A DNA stretch of 27,472 nucleotides, taken from positions 1 to 27,472 of the forward strand of contig JAZLCO010000127.1 of assembly GCA_045614225.1 (NCBI GenBank). Reading direction: 5' to 3'. The translations under genes and the position numbers were made by a program. Source of the stretch: UBA9715 sp045614225 (GTDB lineage: Bacteria; Actinomycetota; Coriobacteriia; Coriobacteriales; Eggerthellaceae). Below the pieces are notes generated by a model. The model did not search any database, was not told where the DNA came from, and saw nothing but the letters and a program-made list of their open reading frames with translations. Of the stretch, positions 15,083 to 22,199 are shown one piece after another (positions within the stretch are counted from its first letter, which is position 1; every line of letters starts with the position of its first letter).

Positions 15083-16417
15083 ATGAAGGTAGTGAAGAAA
15101 AAGGGCGAGAACGGAATGATCCATCTCGACGCGACCGCGTCGACCGCCGAAGTCAGCGAAGCGCTCAACAATGCGGGCGTTCAGTTCTGCAACCAGATGG
15201 GCATCCCGCCGGTACCTGACAAGACACCTGCACAGGCAGCTGCCGAGCAGATGGGCATCAAGGACCTCGATTCGCTCGTCGTGCAGCAGGCCGTCGAGGC
15301 GCTCGTTCCCAAAGCCATTTCGAAGCACAACATCCAGCCTGCGTACATGCCGATCGCCCAGCCGAAGGGCATCATGCGCCGCGGCCGCACGTTCCAGTTC
15401 GAGCTGGACGTCATGCCCAAGCCGCAGTACGAGCTCACGTCGTACGAGCCCGTCTCGTTCACGGTCGATCCGTTCGAGAGCGATGAGGAAGCCGTCGACC
15501 GCGAGATTGCCAAGATGGCCGAGATGTACATCGGCTACGTCAAGACCGACGACAAGCCGATCGAGAAGGGCGACAACGCCCTGCTCAAGATCGAAGCTTG
15601 GAAGGACGGCGAAGTCGTCCCCGGCCTGACGGTCAACCAGCGCACCTACTCGGTGGGCGAGGGCTACATGCCCGTTGGCTTCGACGATGGCATCATGGGC
15701 ATGGTGCCGGGCGAAGTGCGCACCTTCAAGTTCGAAGGCCCCGGTCTCGACGAGAACGACAACGAGATCATGGAGGAGTACGAGGCCAAGGTCGAGGTTA
15801 TCGAGATCCAGAAGTCCCAGCTGCCCATCATCGACGATGCTTGGGTTCGCGAGAACATGCCGATGGCCAAGGACCTCGCCGACCTGCGCGCCAAGATCGC
15901 CGAGAACTCCGACAGCCAGCGTCGCGTGTACTACGAAGACTACAAGCGCAACTTCGCCGCATCCGAACTTGCGAAGCGCTTCGAGGGCTCGATTCCCGAC
16001 GAGATCTACGAGGGCACGCGTGGTGACGTGCTGCGTCAGATGAAGAACAACGTCCAGCAGCAGGGCGTCACGTGGGAAGATTTCGTCCAGCAACAGGGTG
16101 GTGAGCAGCAGGTCGGCATGTTCCTCATGCTCGAGACGCGTCAGCAGCTCGTTCAGGGCTACGCGCTCGACGCCTACTACCGTCACTTCAACCTGTCCTA
16201 TACCGACCAGGATGTTCTCGAGGTGTGCAAGAGCATCAACCCGCGTCAGCCCGAGCGCCTGCGCAAGCAGCTCGAGGCTGGTGGCCTAGGCTTCTCGCTG
16301 CGCGAGTCTGCCCAGCGCCTCTGCGCCGCCAAGCATCTCGTCGAGCATGCCGATATCAAGATCAAGGGCGAGGACGACGAAGAAGCTGCAGCTGAGGAAG
16401 AGCCCGCAGCTGAATAA
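15083..16417 (+). CDS. Trigger-factor-like chaperone with FKBP domain, divergent N-terminus
   Basis: The 444-residue protein has the trigger factor plan: an N-terminal domain (about 1-130), an FKBP-type prolyl isomerase domain (about 158-245, with GDNALLKIEAWKDG and VGFDDGIMGMVPGEVRTF) and a helical C-terminal chaperone domain (about 255-425). An acidic Glu/Ala tail ends it. Trigger factor binds L23 at the tunnel exit through a GFRxGKxP loop. At the matching position this protein has QMGIPPVPDKTPAQ (residues 38-51), so the signature is not recognisable. Family members elsewhere usually neighbour clpP/clpX; this one lies before the rplB operon. GGAGG precedes the ATG. It may be the main trigger factor in a divergent form, or a second paralogue. 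I withhold the tig symbol for that reason. Confidence 0.75.
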   Translation: MKVVKKKGENGMIHLDATASTAEVSEALNNAGVQFCNQMGIPPVPDKTPAQAAAEQMGIKDLDSLVVQQAVEALVPKAISKHNIQPAYMPIAQPKGIMRRGRTFQFELDVMPKPQYELTSYEPVSFTVDPFESDEEAVDREIAKMAEMYIGYVKTDDKPIEKGDNALLKIEAWKDGEVVPGLTVNQRTYSVGEGYMPVGFDDGIMGMVPGEVRTFKFEGPGLDENDNEIMEEYEAKVEVIEIQKSQLPIIDDAWVRENMPMAKDLADLRAKIAENSDSQRRVYYEDYKRNFAASELAKRFEGSIPDEIYEGTRGDVLRQMKNNVQQQGVTWEDFVQQQGGEQQVGMFLMLETRQQLVQGYALDAYYRHFNLSYTDQDVLEVCKSINPRQPERLRKQLEAGGLGFSLRESAQRLCAAKHLVEHADIKIKGEDDEEAAAEEEPAAE

Positions 16418-16441
16418 GCGCTACAGCAATTGAATGGTTTT

Positions 16442-16477
16442 CAAGAGCGCGGCAATCTGCCGCGCTCTTGCTTTCTG
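16442..16477 (+). terminator. Terminator after the trigger-factor-like gene
   Basis: CAAGAGCGCGGCA (16442-16454) pairs perfectly with TGCCGCGCTCTTG (16458-16470) around ATC, then CTTTCT. The 13-bp perfect stem is strong; the T-run is short. Confidence 0.88.
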
Positions 16478-16482
16478 GTGGA

Positions 16483-16634
16483 AGCTTAGGCAATGCGGAT
16501 GGTCGAATGTATTTCATCGAGGTAAGCCCGAGGAGCCGAGAAATCCACTTTTCTGCCTGAATTTGGCAGAAAAGTTAGTTCGAGGCGACGAAGCGGCGAG
16601 TGAAATACATTCGACCATCCGCATTGCCCAAGCT
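16483..16634. repeat. 152-bp nested inverted repeat (MITE-like)
   Basis: The 34-base left arm (16483-16516, starting AGCTTAGGCAATGCGG) and right arm (16601-16634, ending GCATTGCCCAAGCT) are reverse complements with one mismatch. Between them lies a second perfect hairpin, ACTTTTCTGCC (16547-16557) with GGCAGAAAAGT (16565-16575). There is no coding potential of its own. It occupies the space between the terminator and the rplB-operon promoter, at the downstream edge of the block that splits the ribosomal operon. Confidence 0.85.
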
Positions 16635-16683
16635 GTCTCAAATAAAGCAAGTGTGGGCAGGTTGTGTGCGTAAAAACCCGTTC

Positions 16684-16712
16684 TTGCGCCCTCAACTGGG
16701 CGTCTTTATAAT
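16684..16712 (+). promoter_or_regulatory. Sigma-70-type promoter of the rplB operon
   Basis: TTGCGC (16684-16689) and a perfect TATAAT (16707-16712) are spaced by 17 bases. This predicts transcription from about 16719 and a leader of roughly 205 bases. The strong -10 fits a highly expressed ribosomal operon. Confidence 0.8.
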
Positions 16713-16924
16713 GTTGCTTTGCGTCTAGCTGTGCATGGACACACCCGGACGCGTGGATTACGGGGTCGGGGCGTTTGCCTCCTCAAATGCCAGCCGGCAA
16801 TCGCGATCCACGAAGTGTAGGGGCCCTTGGGGTACGACGAGGCGTGCGAGCAAGGGTCTAAGAAAAGAGGAACGGGCGAACCTCTACGAAGCCTGGATCC
16901 TCGTGGAAGAAAGAAGAAGGAAGA
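16713..16924 (+). promoter_or_regulatory. Leader of the rplB operon with shared motif
   Basis: CATGGACACACCCGG at 16734-16748 repeats the motif upstream of rpsL at 1866, here at about +15 of the predicted transcript. The rest of the leader is GC-rich without a hairpin I can name. A frame from 16735 (MDTPGRVDYG) stays open into rplB but lacks a ribosome site. AGAAGGAAG near 16914-16922 is the rplB ribosome site. Confidence 0.45.
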
Positions 16925-17755
16925 ATGGGAGTTAAGCAGTATAAGCCGACCTCACCGGGACGCCGCTTCATGATGGTTTCCGACTTTGCGGAAATCACCA
17001 GGAGCAAACCGGAGAAGTCGCTTGTTGCGCCGCTGCACAAGCATGCTGGCCGCAACAACAACGGCCGCATCACCACCCGCCATCAGGGCGGTGGCCACAA
17101 GCGTCGTTACCGTATCATCGACTTCAAGCGCAACAAGGACGGCGTGCCCGCCAAGGTTGCCACGATCGAATACGATCCGAACCGCACTGCACGTATCGCC
17201 CTGCTCCACTACGTGGACGGCGAGAAGCGCTACATCCTGCATCCGAAGGGCCTGCATGTTGGTGACATGGTCATCTCCGGCCCCGAGGCTGACATCAAGC
17301 CCGGCAACGCTCTGCCGCTGGCCAACATCCCCGTCGGTACGCTCGTCCATGCTGTCGAGCTTCAGCCCGGCAAGGGTGCCGCTCTGGCCCGCTCCGCAGG
17401 CACCAGCATCCAGCTGATGGGCAAGGAAGGCAAGTACGCCATCCTGCGCATGCCCTCCTCCGAGATGCGTCGCGTGCTGCTCACCTGCCGCGCCACCGTT
17501 GGTGAAGTCGGCAACGCCGAGCACTCCAACATCAAGATCGGCAAGGCCGGTCGCAGCCGTTGGCTGGGCATCCGCCCGACCGTCCGCGGTACCGTCATGA
17601 ACCCGATCGACCACCCGCATGGCGGCGGCGAGGGCAAGAACAAGTCCTCGGGTCGTCACCCGGTCACCCCGTGGGGCGTTCCCACCAAGGGTCATCGCAC
17701 CCGCAATCCGAAGAAGGCTTCGAGCCGCCTAATCATCCGCAGGCGCAAGAAGTAA
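16925..17755 (+). CDS. rplB: 50S ribosomal protein L2
   Basis: L2 (276 residues) is one of the most conserved 50S proteins, needed for subunit association and peptidyl transfer. It starts MGVKQYKPTSPGRRFM and carries GRITTRHQGGGHKRRYR. It also has the NPIDHPHGGGEG loop with the essential histidine, and a basic C-terminal tail rich in Arg/Lys. It usually follows rplW within tens of bases; here it opens a separate operon behind its own promoter and a long leader. Confidence 0.98.
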   Translation: MGVKQYKPTSPGRRFMMVSDFAEITRSKPEKSLVAPLHKHAGRNNNGRITTRHQGGGHKRRYRIIDFKRNKDGVPAKVATIEYDPNRTARIALLHYVDGEKRYILHPKGLHVGDMVISGPEADIKPGNALPLANIPVGTLVHAVELQPGKGAALARSAGTSIQLMGKEGKYAILRMPSSEMRRVLLTCRATVGEVGNAEHSNIKIGKAGRSRWLGIRPTVRGTVMNPIDHPHGGGEGKNKSSGRHPVTPWGVPTKGHRTRNPKKASSRLIIRRRKK

Positions 17756-17779
17756 GCGGCTATACGTTAAGGAGTAACA

Positions 17780-18052
17780 GTGAGCAGAAGTTTGAAGAAA
17801 GGGCCTTTCGTCGAGCCGCGCCTCCTTGGTCGTATCGTGGCTATGAACGAAGCCGGCGAGAAGAACGTCGTCAAGACGTGGTCGCGCTCTTCCACCATCT
17901 TCCCGGAGATGGTTGGTCACACGGTCGCCGTCCACGACGGTCGCAAGCACGTGCCCGTATACATCACCGAATCCATGGTCGGCCACAAGCTGGGCGAGTT
18001 CGCCCCGACCCGCACCTTCCGCGGTCATTCCGCCGACAAGGGCAAGCGATAG
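17780..18052 (+). CDS. rpsS: 30S ribosomal protein S19
   Basis: S19 (90 residues) contacts S13 and the A-site tRNA in the 30S head. The GTG start 6 bases after AAGGAG gives the standard MSRSLKKGPFVEPRLL. TWSRSSTIFPEMVGHTVAVH and KLGEFAPTRTFRGHS are conserved. It lies between rplB and rplV as in most bacteria. Confidence 0.98.
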   Translation: MSRSLKKGPFVEPRLLGRIVAMNEAGEKNVVKTWSRSSTIFPEMVGHTVAVHDGRKHVPVYITESMVGHKLGEFAPTRTFRGHSADKGKR

Positions 18053-18064
18053 GAGGGATGAGCA

Positions 18065-18406
18065 ATGGAAACTAGAGCAATTGCACGTTTTGTGCGCATC
18101 TCACCCCGCAAGGCCCGCGTGGTCGTCGACCTGATCCGCGGCAAGTCCGTGCCTCAGGCCCGCGAGATCCTCGCATTCACGAACCGCGCCATCGCCGAGA
18201 CCGTCGAGAAGACGCTGAACTCGGCCGCGGCCAACGCCGAGCACCTGCACAACGTCGACGCCGAGTCTCTGTACGTCAAGGCTTGCTACGTTGACGAGGG
18301 CCCGACGATGAAGCGCTTCCGCCCGCGCGCCAAGGGCGCCGCGTCGCGCATCAACAAGCGCACCAGCCACATCACGATTATCGTCGCAACGCGAGAGGAG
18401 GCATAA
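18065..18406 (+). CDS. rplV: 50S ribosomal protein L22
   Basis: L22 (113 residues) forms part of the peptide tunnel wall. METRAIARFVRISPRKARVV is the typical start; the DEGPTMKRFRPRAKGAASRI stretch is the tunnel beta-hairpin where macrolide-resistance insertions occur, and it appears normal. GGAGGGATGAGCA precedes the ATG. It is 12 bases after rpsS and 6 before rpsC, so the genes are tightly coupled. Confidence 0.98.
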   Translation: METRAIARFVRISPRKARVVVDLIRGKSVPQAREILAFTNRAIAETVEKTLNSAAANAEHLHNVDAESLYVKACYVDEGPTMKRFRPRAKGAASRINKRTSHITIIVATREEA

Positions 18407-18412
18407 AGCCTT

Positions 18413-19135
18413 ATGGGTCAGAAAGTCAGCCCCACTGGATTCCGTCTGGGCATCACCGAGGATTGGCGCAGCCGCTGGTATGCGGACAAGGATTACGCCG
18501 CCAACCTTGCTAACGACCTGGCCATCCGCGAGTTCGTCGAGAAGGAACTCGCACGTGCCGCCGTTTCCCGCGTCGAGATCGAGCGCGCCGGCGACAAGAC
18601 CAAGGTCATCATCACGACCGCCCGCCCGGGTGTCGTGATCGGCAAGAAGGGCGCCGAGATCGACAACCTGCGCAAGAAGCTGACCAAGGTTGCCAACGGC
18701 AAGGTTTCCATCGAGGTCATCGAGGTCAAGCGCCCCGAGCTCGACGCCGTGCTGGTTGCTCAGTCCGTCGCAGAGCAGCTCGAGGGCCGTGTCGCGTTCC
18801 GTCGCGCCATGCGCAAGGCCGTCCAGTCCGCCCGCAAGTCCGGTTGCGAGGGTATCCGTATCCAGTGCTCCGGTCGTCTGGGTGGCGCCGAGATGTGCCG
18901 CCGCGAGTGGTATGCCGAGGGCCGCGTCCCGCGTCACACCCTGCGCGCCAAGATCGACTACGGTTTCACCACCGCTGCAACCACCATGGGTTCCATCGGT
19001 ATCCAGGTGTGGATCTATCACGGCGAAGTGCTCCCCGGCCAGAAGGCTCCGCAGCCGCAGCTCGAGGGCACCTCGCGTCCGTCCCGTCCGCGTCGCGATC
19101 GTCGCGGAGACCGCAACGAAAGGGGGGCGAAGTAA
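18413..19135 (+). CDS. rpsC: 30S ribosomal protein S3
   Basis: S3 (240 residues) lines the mRNA entry tunnel with S4 and S5. It has MGQKVSPTGFRLGI, the KH-domain loop VIGKKGAEIDNLRKKL and the SGRLGGAEMCRREWYAEGRV motif. YHGEVLPG comes before a basic, probably disordered tail (SRPRRDRRGDRNERG). The stop is immediately followed by the rplP ATG. Confidence 0.98.
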   Translation: MGQKVSPTGFRLGITEDWRSRWYADKDYAANLANDLAIREFVEKELARAAVSRVEIERAGDKTKVIITTARPGVVIGKKGAEIDNLRKKLTKVANGKVSIEVIEVKRPELDAVLVAQSVAEQLEGRVAFRRAMRKAVQSARKSGCEGIRIQCSGRLGGAEMCRREWYAEGRVPRHTLRAKIDYGFTTAATTMGSIGIQVWIYHGEVLPGQKAPQPQLEGTSRPSRPRRDRRGDRNERGAK

Positions 19136-19558
19136 ATGCTAGCACCTAAGCGTGTAAAGCACCGTAAGGTGCAACGCGGCTCTATGAAGGGCAAGGCCAA
19201 GGGCGGCACCAAGCTCAACAACGGCCAGTGGGGCATCCAGGCACTCGAGGCCGCATGGATCACCAACCGTCAGATCGAGGCCGCTCGTGTCGCTATGACG
19301 CGTCAGATGAAGCGTGGCGGCAAGGTTTGGATTTGCATTTTCCCTGACAAGCCGATCACCAAGAAGCCCGCTGAGACCCGCATGGGTTCGGGCAAGGGCA
19401 ATCCCGAGGCATGGGTCGCCGTCGTCAAGCCCGGCCGCATCATGTTCGAGATCGCCGGCGTTGAAGAGGCAGTTGCCAAGGAAGCACTCCGCCTCGCCAT
19501 CAACAAGCTGCCCATCAAGTGCAAGATCGTAACGCGCGAAACGGAGGGCCAGGAGTAA
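19136..19558 (+). CDS. rplP: 50S ribosomal protein L16
   Basis: L16 (140 residues) lies near the A-site tRNA elbow and helps shape the peptidyl transferase region. MLAPKRVKHRKVQRG, WGIQALEAAWITNRQIEAAR and TRMGSGKGNPEAWVAVVKPG are family hallmarks. Its start abuts the rpsC stop and its stop overlaps the rpmC start by one base, so translation is likely coupled through all three. Confidence 0.98.
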   Translation: MLAPKRVKHRKVQRGSMKGKAKGGTKLNNGQWGIQALEAAWITNRQIEAARVAMTRQMKRGGKVWICIFPDKPITKKPAETRMGSGKGNPEAWVAVVKPGRIMFEIAGVEEAVAKEALRLAINKLPIKCKIVTRETEGQE

Positions 19559-19758
19559 TGAAACCAGCAGAGATTCGCGAGCTTTCCGCCGAAGATTTGC
19601 AGGCGAAGCTCAAGGAGGCGCGTGAAGAGCTCTTCAACCTGCGCTTCCAGATGGCCACGAGCCAGCTCGACAACACGGCGCGCGTGCGTCAGGTTAAGAA
19701 GGACATCGCCCGCATCCAGACTGAGATGCGCGCACGTGAGCTCAGGGCTCTGAGCTAG
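19558..19758 (+). CDS. rpmC: 50S ribosomal protein L29
   Basis: L29 (66 residues) is a two-helix protein at the tunnel exit beside L23. The ATG overlapping the rplP stop (TAATG) is chosen over an in-frame upstream start at 19519 that would lie inside rplP. MKPAEIRELSAEDLQ, REELFNLRFQMATSQLDN and KKDIARIQTEMRARE match the family at normal length. Confidence 0.97.
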   Translation: MKPAEIRELSAEDLQAKLKEAREELFNLRFQMATSQLDNTARVRQVKKDIARIQTEMRARELRALS

Positions 19759-19777
19759 GGCGGGGAGGTAGAAGATA

Positions 19778-20041
19778 ATGACTGAAGAAATTCGCAATTC
19801 CCGCAAGGTGCGTCAGGGCGTTGTCGTCAGCGACGCCAACGACAAGACCATCGTCGTGCAGATCAAGGAGCGCAAGCCGCATCCGATCTACAAGAAGATG
19901 ATGACGTCGACCAAGAAGTTCCATGCGCATGACGAGAACAACGAAGCCCACATCGGCGACACCGTGCGTATCATGGAAACGCGCCCGCTGTCCAAGATGA
20001 AGCGCTGGCGTTTGGTTGAGATCATCGAGAAGGCCAAGTAG
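19778..20041 (+). CDS. rpsQ: 30S ribosomal protein S17
   Basis: S17 (87 residues) is an OB-fold primary rRNA-binding protein. The RKVRQGVVVSDANDKTIVV segment, ERKPHPIYKKMMTSTKKF and the IGDTVRIMETRPLSKMKRWR motif are typical. The gene follows rpmC after 19 bases with a GGGGAGG ribosome site. Confidence 0.97.
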   Translation: MTEEIRNSRKVRQGVVVSDANDKTIVVQIKERKPHPIYKKMMTSTKKFHAHDENNEAHIGDTVRIMETRPLSKMKRWRLVEIIEKAK

Positions 20042-20074
20042 CCTGAAGGCGCAAGAGAAAGTTAGGTATCAGCA

Positions 20075-20443
20075 ATGATTCAGATGCAAACCATGCTCGC
20101 AGTTGCCGATAACTCCGGCGCCCGCAAGGTGCAGTGCATCAAGGTCCTCGGCGGAACGGGCATCCGTTACGCTGGGCTCGGCGATGTCATCATCTGCTCG
20201 GTGAAGGAAGCTATCCCCAACTCGAACGTCAAAAAGGGCGATGTCGTCCGCTGCGTCGTTGTGCGTGTCAAGAAAGAAGTTCGCCGCAAGGACGGAAGCT
20301 ACATCAAGTTCGACCAGAACGCCGCTGTTCTGATCAACGAAGACGGCAGCCCCCGTGGCACTCGTATCTTCGGGCCTGTCGCCCGTGAGCTGCGCGAGAA
20401 GAAGTACATGAAGATCGTGTCTCTGGCACCGGAAACGCTGTAA
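20075..20443 (+). CDS. rplN: 50S ribosomal protein L14
   Basis: L14 (122 residues, the exact family length) sits at the subunit interface and binds the silencing factor RsfS. MIQMQTMLAVADNSGARKVQ, GDVIICSVKEAIPN and RGTRIFGPVARELREKKYMK are conserved. It marks the usual start of the spc gene group, but only 33 bases separate it from rpsQ and no promoter is evident, so it is probably read through. Confidence 0.98.
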   Translation: MIQMQTMLAVADNSGARKVQCIKVLGGTGIRYAGLGDVIICSVKEAIPNSNVKKGDVVRCVVVRVKKEVRRKDGSYIKFDQNAAVLINEDGSPRGTRIFGPVARELREKKYMKIVSLAPETL

Positions 20444-20458
20444 GGGAGGTGTGCGTAC

Positions 20459-20779
20459 ATGGCAGGTTTGAATGTCAAGAAGGGTGACCGCGTCAAGGTC
20501 ATCGCCGGCAAGGATAAGGGCAAAGAAGGCGAGGTTATCCGCGCGCTTCCTCAGAAGGGCCGCGTTGTCGTCGAGAAGGTCAACATGATCAAGAAGGCCC
20601 AGCGTCCGACGCAGGCCAACCCGCAGGGCGGCATCATGACGATGGAAGCCCCGCTCAACGCCAGCAACGTCATGCTGGTCTGCCCGCAGTGCAAGGCAGC
20701 GACCCGCGTTGGTCATCGCTTTGACGAGGCTGGCAAGAAGCATCGCGTGTGCAAGAAATGTGGTAAGGACATCGACTAA
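20459..20779 (+). CDS. rplX: 50S ribosomal protein L24 (with zinc-ribbon motif)
   Basis: L24 (106 residues) is an assembly-initiating protein with a KOW motif (KKGDRVKVIAGKDKGKEG). The C-terminal part has two CxxC pairs, CPQC and CKKC, about 20 residues apart, suggesting a bound zinc ion, a feature known in many Gram-positive L24 proteins. GGGAGG precedes the ATG. A structured 89-base gap follows before rplE. Confidence 0.97.
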   Translation: MAGLNVKKGDRVKVIAGKDKGKEGEVIRALPQKGRVVVEKVNMIKKAQRPTQANPQGGIMTMEAPLNASNVMLVCPQCKAATRVGHRFDEAGKKHRVCKKCGKDID

Positions 20780-20795
20780 GTCGATGTAGACATGG

Positions 20796-20843
20796 CCCTC
20801 GGGCAAGGCGCCCGAGGGACCCAGGGTCGGTAATCCTGGGTTT
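20796..20843 (+). promoter_or_regulatory. Twin hairpins between rplX and rplE
   Basis: CCCTCGGGC (20796-20804) pairs with GCCCGAGGG (20810-20818). ACCCAGG (20819-20825) pairs with CCTGGGT (20835-20841), followed by only TTT. In E. coli this junction holds the S8 translational operator of the spc operon. The shape here is more like an attenuator or processing site; no S8-type bulged helix could be recognised. Confidence 0.55.
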
Positions 20844-20868
20844 AATCCATCGGAAAGGAAAGAAGACA

Positions 20869-21426
20869 ATGACTCCTCGTTTGAAGGAAAAGTACAAGGC
20901 GGAGATCGTGCCGCAGCTCGAGAAGGAACTCGAGATCGCCAACATCAACCAGGTCCCGAGGGTCACGAAGATCGTCGTGAACATGGGCGTTGGCGGTGCT
21001 GCTGCCGATTCCAAGCTCCTCGACGCAGCCGTCGCCGACATGCGCGTCATCACCGGCCAGCAGCCGATGATCTGCCGCGCCAAGAAGTCCATCGCCGGTT
21101 TCCATATCCGCGAGGGTATGGCTATCGGTTGCAAGGTCACCCTGCGTGGCGACCGCATGTGGGAGTTCATGGACCGTCTGCTGTCCACCGCGCTGCCCCG
21201 CGTCCGCGACTTCCGTGGCATCTCGCCGGATAGCTTCGACGGCCGTGGCAACTACTCGATGGGCATCACCGAGCAGCTGATCTTCCCCGAGATCGACTAC
21301 GACAAGATCGACCGCACCCGCGGCATGGACATCACCGTCGTCACGACGGCCGAGAACGACGAGCAGGCTTACGCTCTGCTCAAGGCCCTCGGATTCCCGT
21401 TCAAGGCCCGCGGACAGCAGCAGTAA
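20869..21426 (+). CDS. rplE: 50S ribosomal protein L5
   Basis: L5 (185 residues) binds 5S rRNA in the central protuberance and contacts S13 across the subunit bridge. MTPRLKEKYKAEIVPQLEKE, KIVVNMGVGGAAADSKLLDA, ITGQQPMICRAKKSIAGF and the GNYSMGITEQLIFPEIDYDKID motif are all present. GGAAAGGAAAGAAG precedes the start. The gene follows an unusually structured spacer. Confidence 0.98.
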   Translation: MTPRLKEKYKAEIVPQLEKELEIANINQVPRVTKIVVNMGVGGAAADSKLLDAAVADMRVITGQQPMICRAKKSIAGFHIREGMAIGCKVTLRGDRMWEFMDRLLSTALPRVRDFRGISPDSFDGRGNYSMGITEQLIFPEIDYDKIDRTRGMDITVVTTAENDEQAYALLKALGFPFKARGQQQ

Positions 21427-21497
21427 TTCAAACGAACCGGATTGGTGAAAACCGCGTCTCGGCCAGAGGCGCGGAGAATTAGGAAAGAAGGAAATGC

Positions 21498-21683
21498 ATG
21501 GCTAAGAAATCGATGATCGCCAAGTCGAAGCGCGAGCCGAAGTTCTCGACGCGCCAGCACAACCGCTGCACGCGTTGCGGTCGTCCCCGCGCTTACTATC
21601 GCAAGTTCGGCCTGTGCCGCGTGTGCGTGCGTGAGCTTGCGAACAAGGGCGAACTTCCCGGCGTGACCAAGGCCTCCTGGTAG
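21498..21683 (+). CDS. rpsZ: 30S ribosomal protein S14, zinc-binding short form
   Basis: The 61-residue protein is the C+ (type Z) S14. MAKKSMIAKSKREPKFSTRQ leads to CTRCGRP and CRVCVRELA, the four zinc-binding cysteines, and the protein ends GVTKASW. This form is normal in Gram-positive bacteria, unlike the ~100-residue zinc-free S14 of E. coli. Spacers of 71 bases before it (with a possible CCGCG/CGCGG hairpin near 21451-21475) and 100 bases after it are long for this operon. Confidence 0.97.
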   Translation: MAKKSMIAKSKREPKFSTRQHNRCTRCGRPRAYYRKFGLCRVCVRELANKGELPGVTKASW

Positions 21684-21783
21684 GAAAACGGAAAGTCGGG
21701 TGTACCTCCGTCAAAGGCATGGTCGTTAAGGGCGGCTGTGAACCGGACGGTAGGGTTCATCAAGGACCAAAGGAGAAACGAAA

Positions 21784-22182
21784 ATGACACTGACCGACCC
21801 CATTGGAGATATGCTTACGCGCGTGCGTAATGCCAACTCCGTAGGCAAGGAGACGGTTTCCATGCCGTCGAGCAAGAAGCTTGTCGAGATCGCCCGCGTC
21901 ATGGCCGAGGAAGGCTACATCACGCGTTACGAGGTTATCGACGGCGAGCCCCGCGCCACTCTCGAGATCACTCTCAAGTATGGCGACAAGAAGTCCAAGA
22001 CGATCCGCGGCATCAAGCGCGTTTCGAAGCCGGGTCTGCGCATCTACGCAGGCGTCGACGAGCTGCCTCGCGTGCTCGGCGGCCTCGGCACCGCAATCGT
22101 CTCGACGAGCAAGGGCGTTATGTGCGACCGCGACGCGCGCAAGGCGGGCGTTGGCGGCGAAGTCATCGCGTACGTCTGGTAG
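21784..22182 (+). CDS. rpsH: 30S ribosomal protein S8
   Basis: S8 (132 residues) is a central 30S assembly protein and, in E. coli, the translational repressor of the spc operon. TDPIGDMLTRVRNANSVGKE at the start and STSKGVMCDRDARKAGVGGE at the end are typical. GGAGAAACGAAA precedes the ATG. A 100-base spacer separates it from rpsZ. Confidence 0.98.
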   Translation: MTLTDPIGDMLTRVRNANSVGKETVSMPSSKKLVEIARVMAEEGYITRYEVIDGEPRATLEITLKYGDKKSKTIRGIKRVSKPGLRIYAGVDELPRVLGGLGTAIVSTSKGVMCDRDARKAGVGGEVIAYVW

Positions 22183-22199
22183 GAAAGGAGCGATAGGTT

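Noticed and set aside
14219..16186. Open frame of 655 codons on the minus strand
   Set aside because: It is antisense to the permease and trigger-factor-like genes and arises from the same codon bias; composition is atypical for a real protein.
7132..16924. Recent mobile element or prophage as the cause of the operon split
   Set aside because: No integrase, transposase, tRNA target or clear direct repeats at the borders; codon use matches the neighbours.
16735..16935. Leader peptide beginning MDTPGRV before rplB (and MDTPGCV at 1867 before rpsL)
   Set aside because: The matching starts simply follow from the shared DNA motif. Neither has a ribosome site, and the rpsL copy lies upstream of the predicted transcript.
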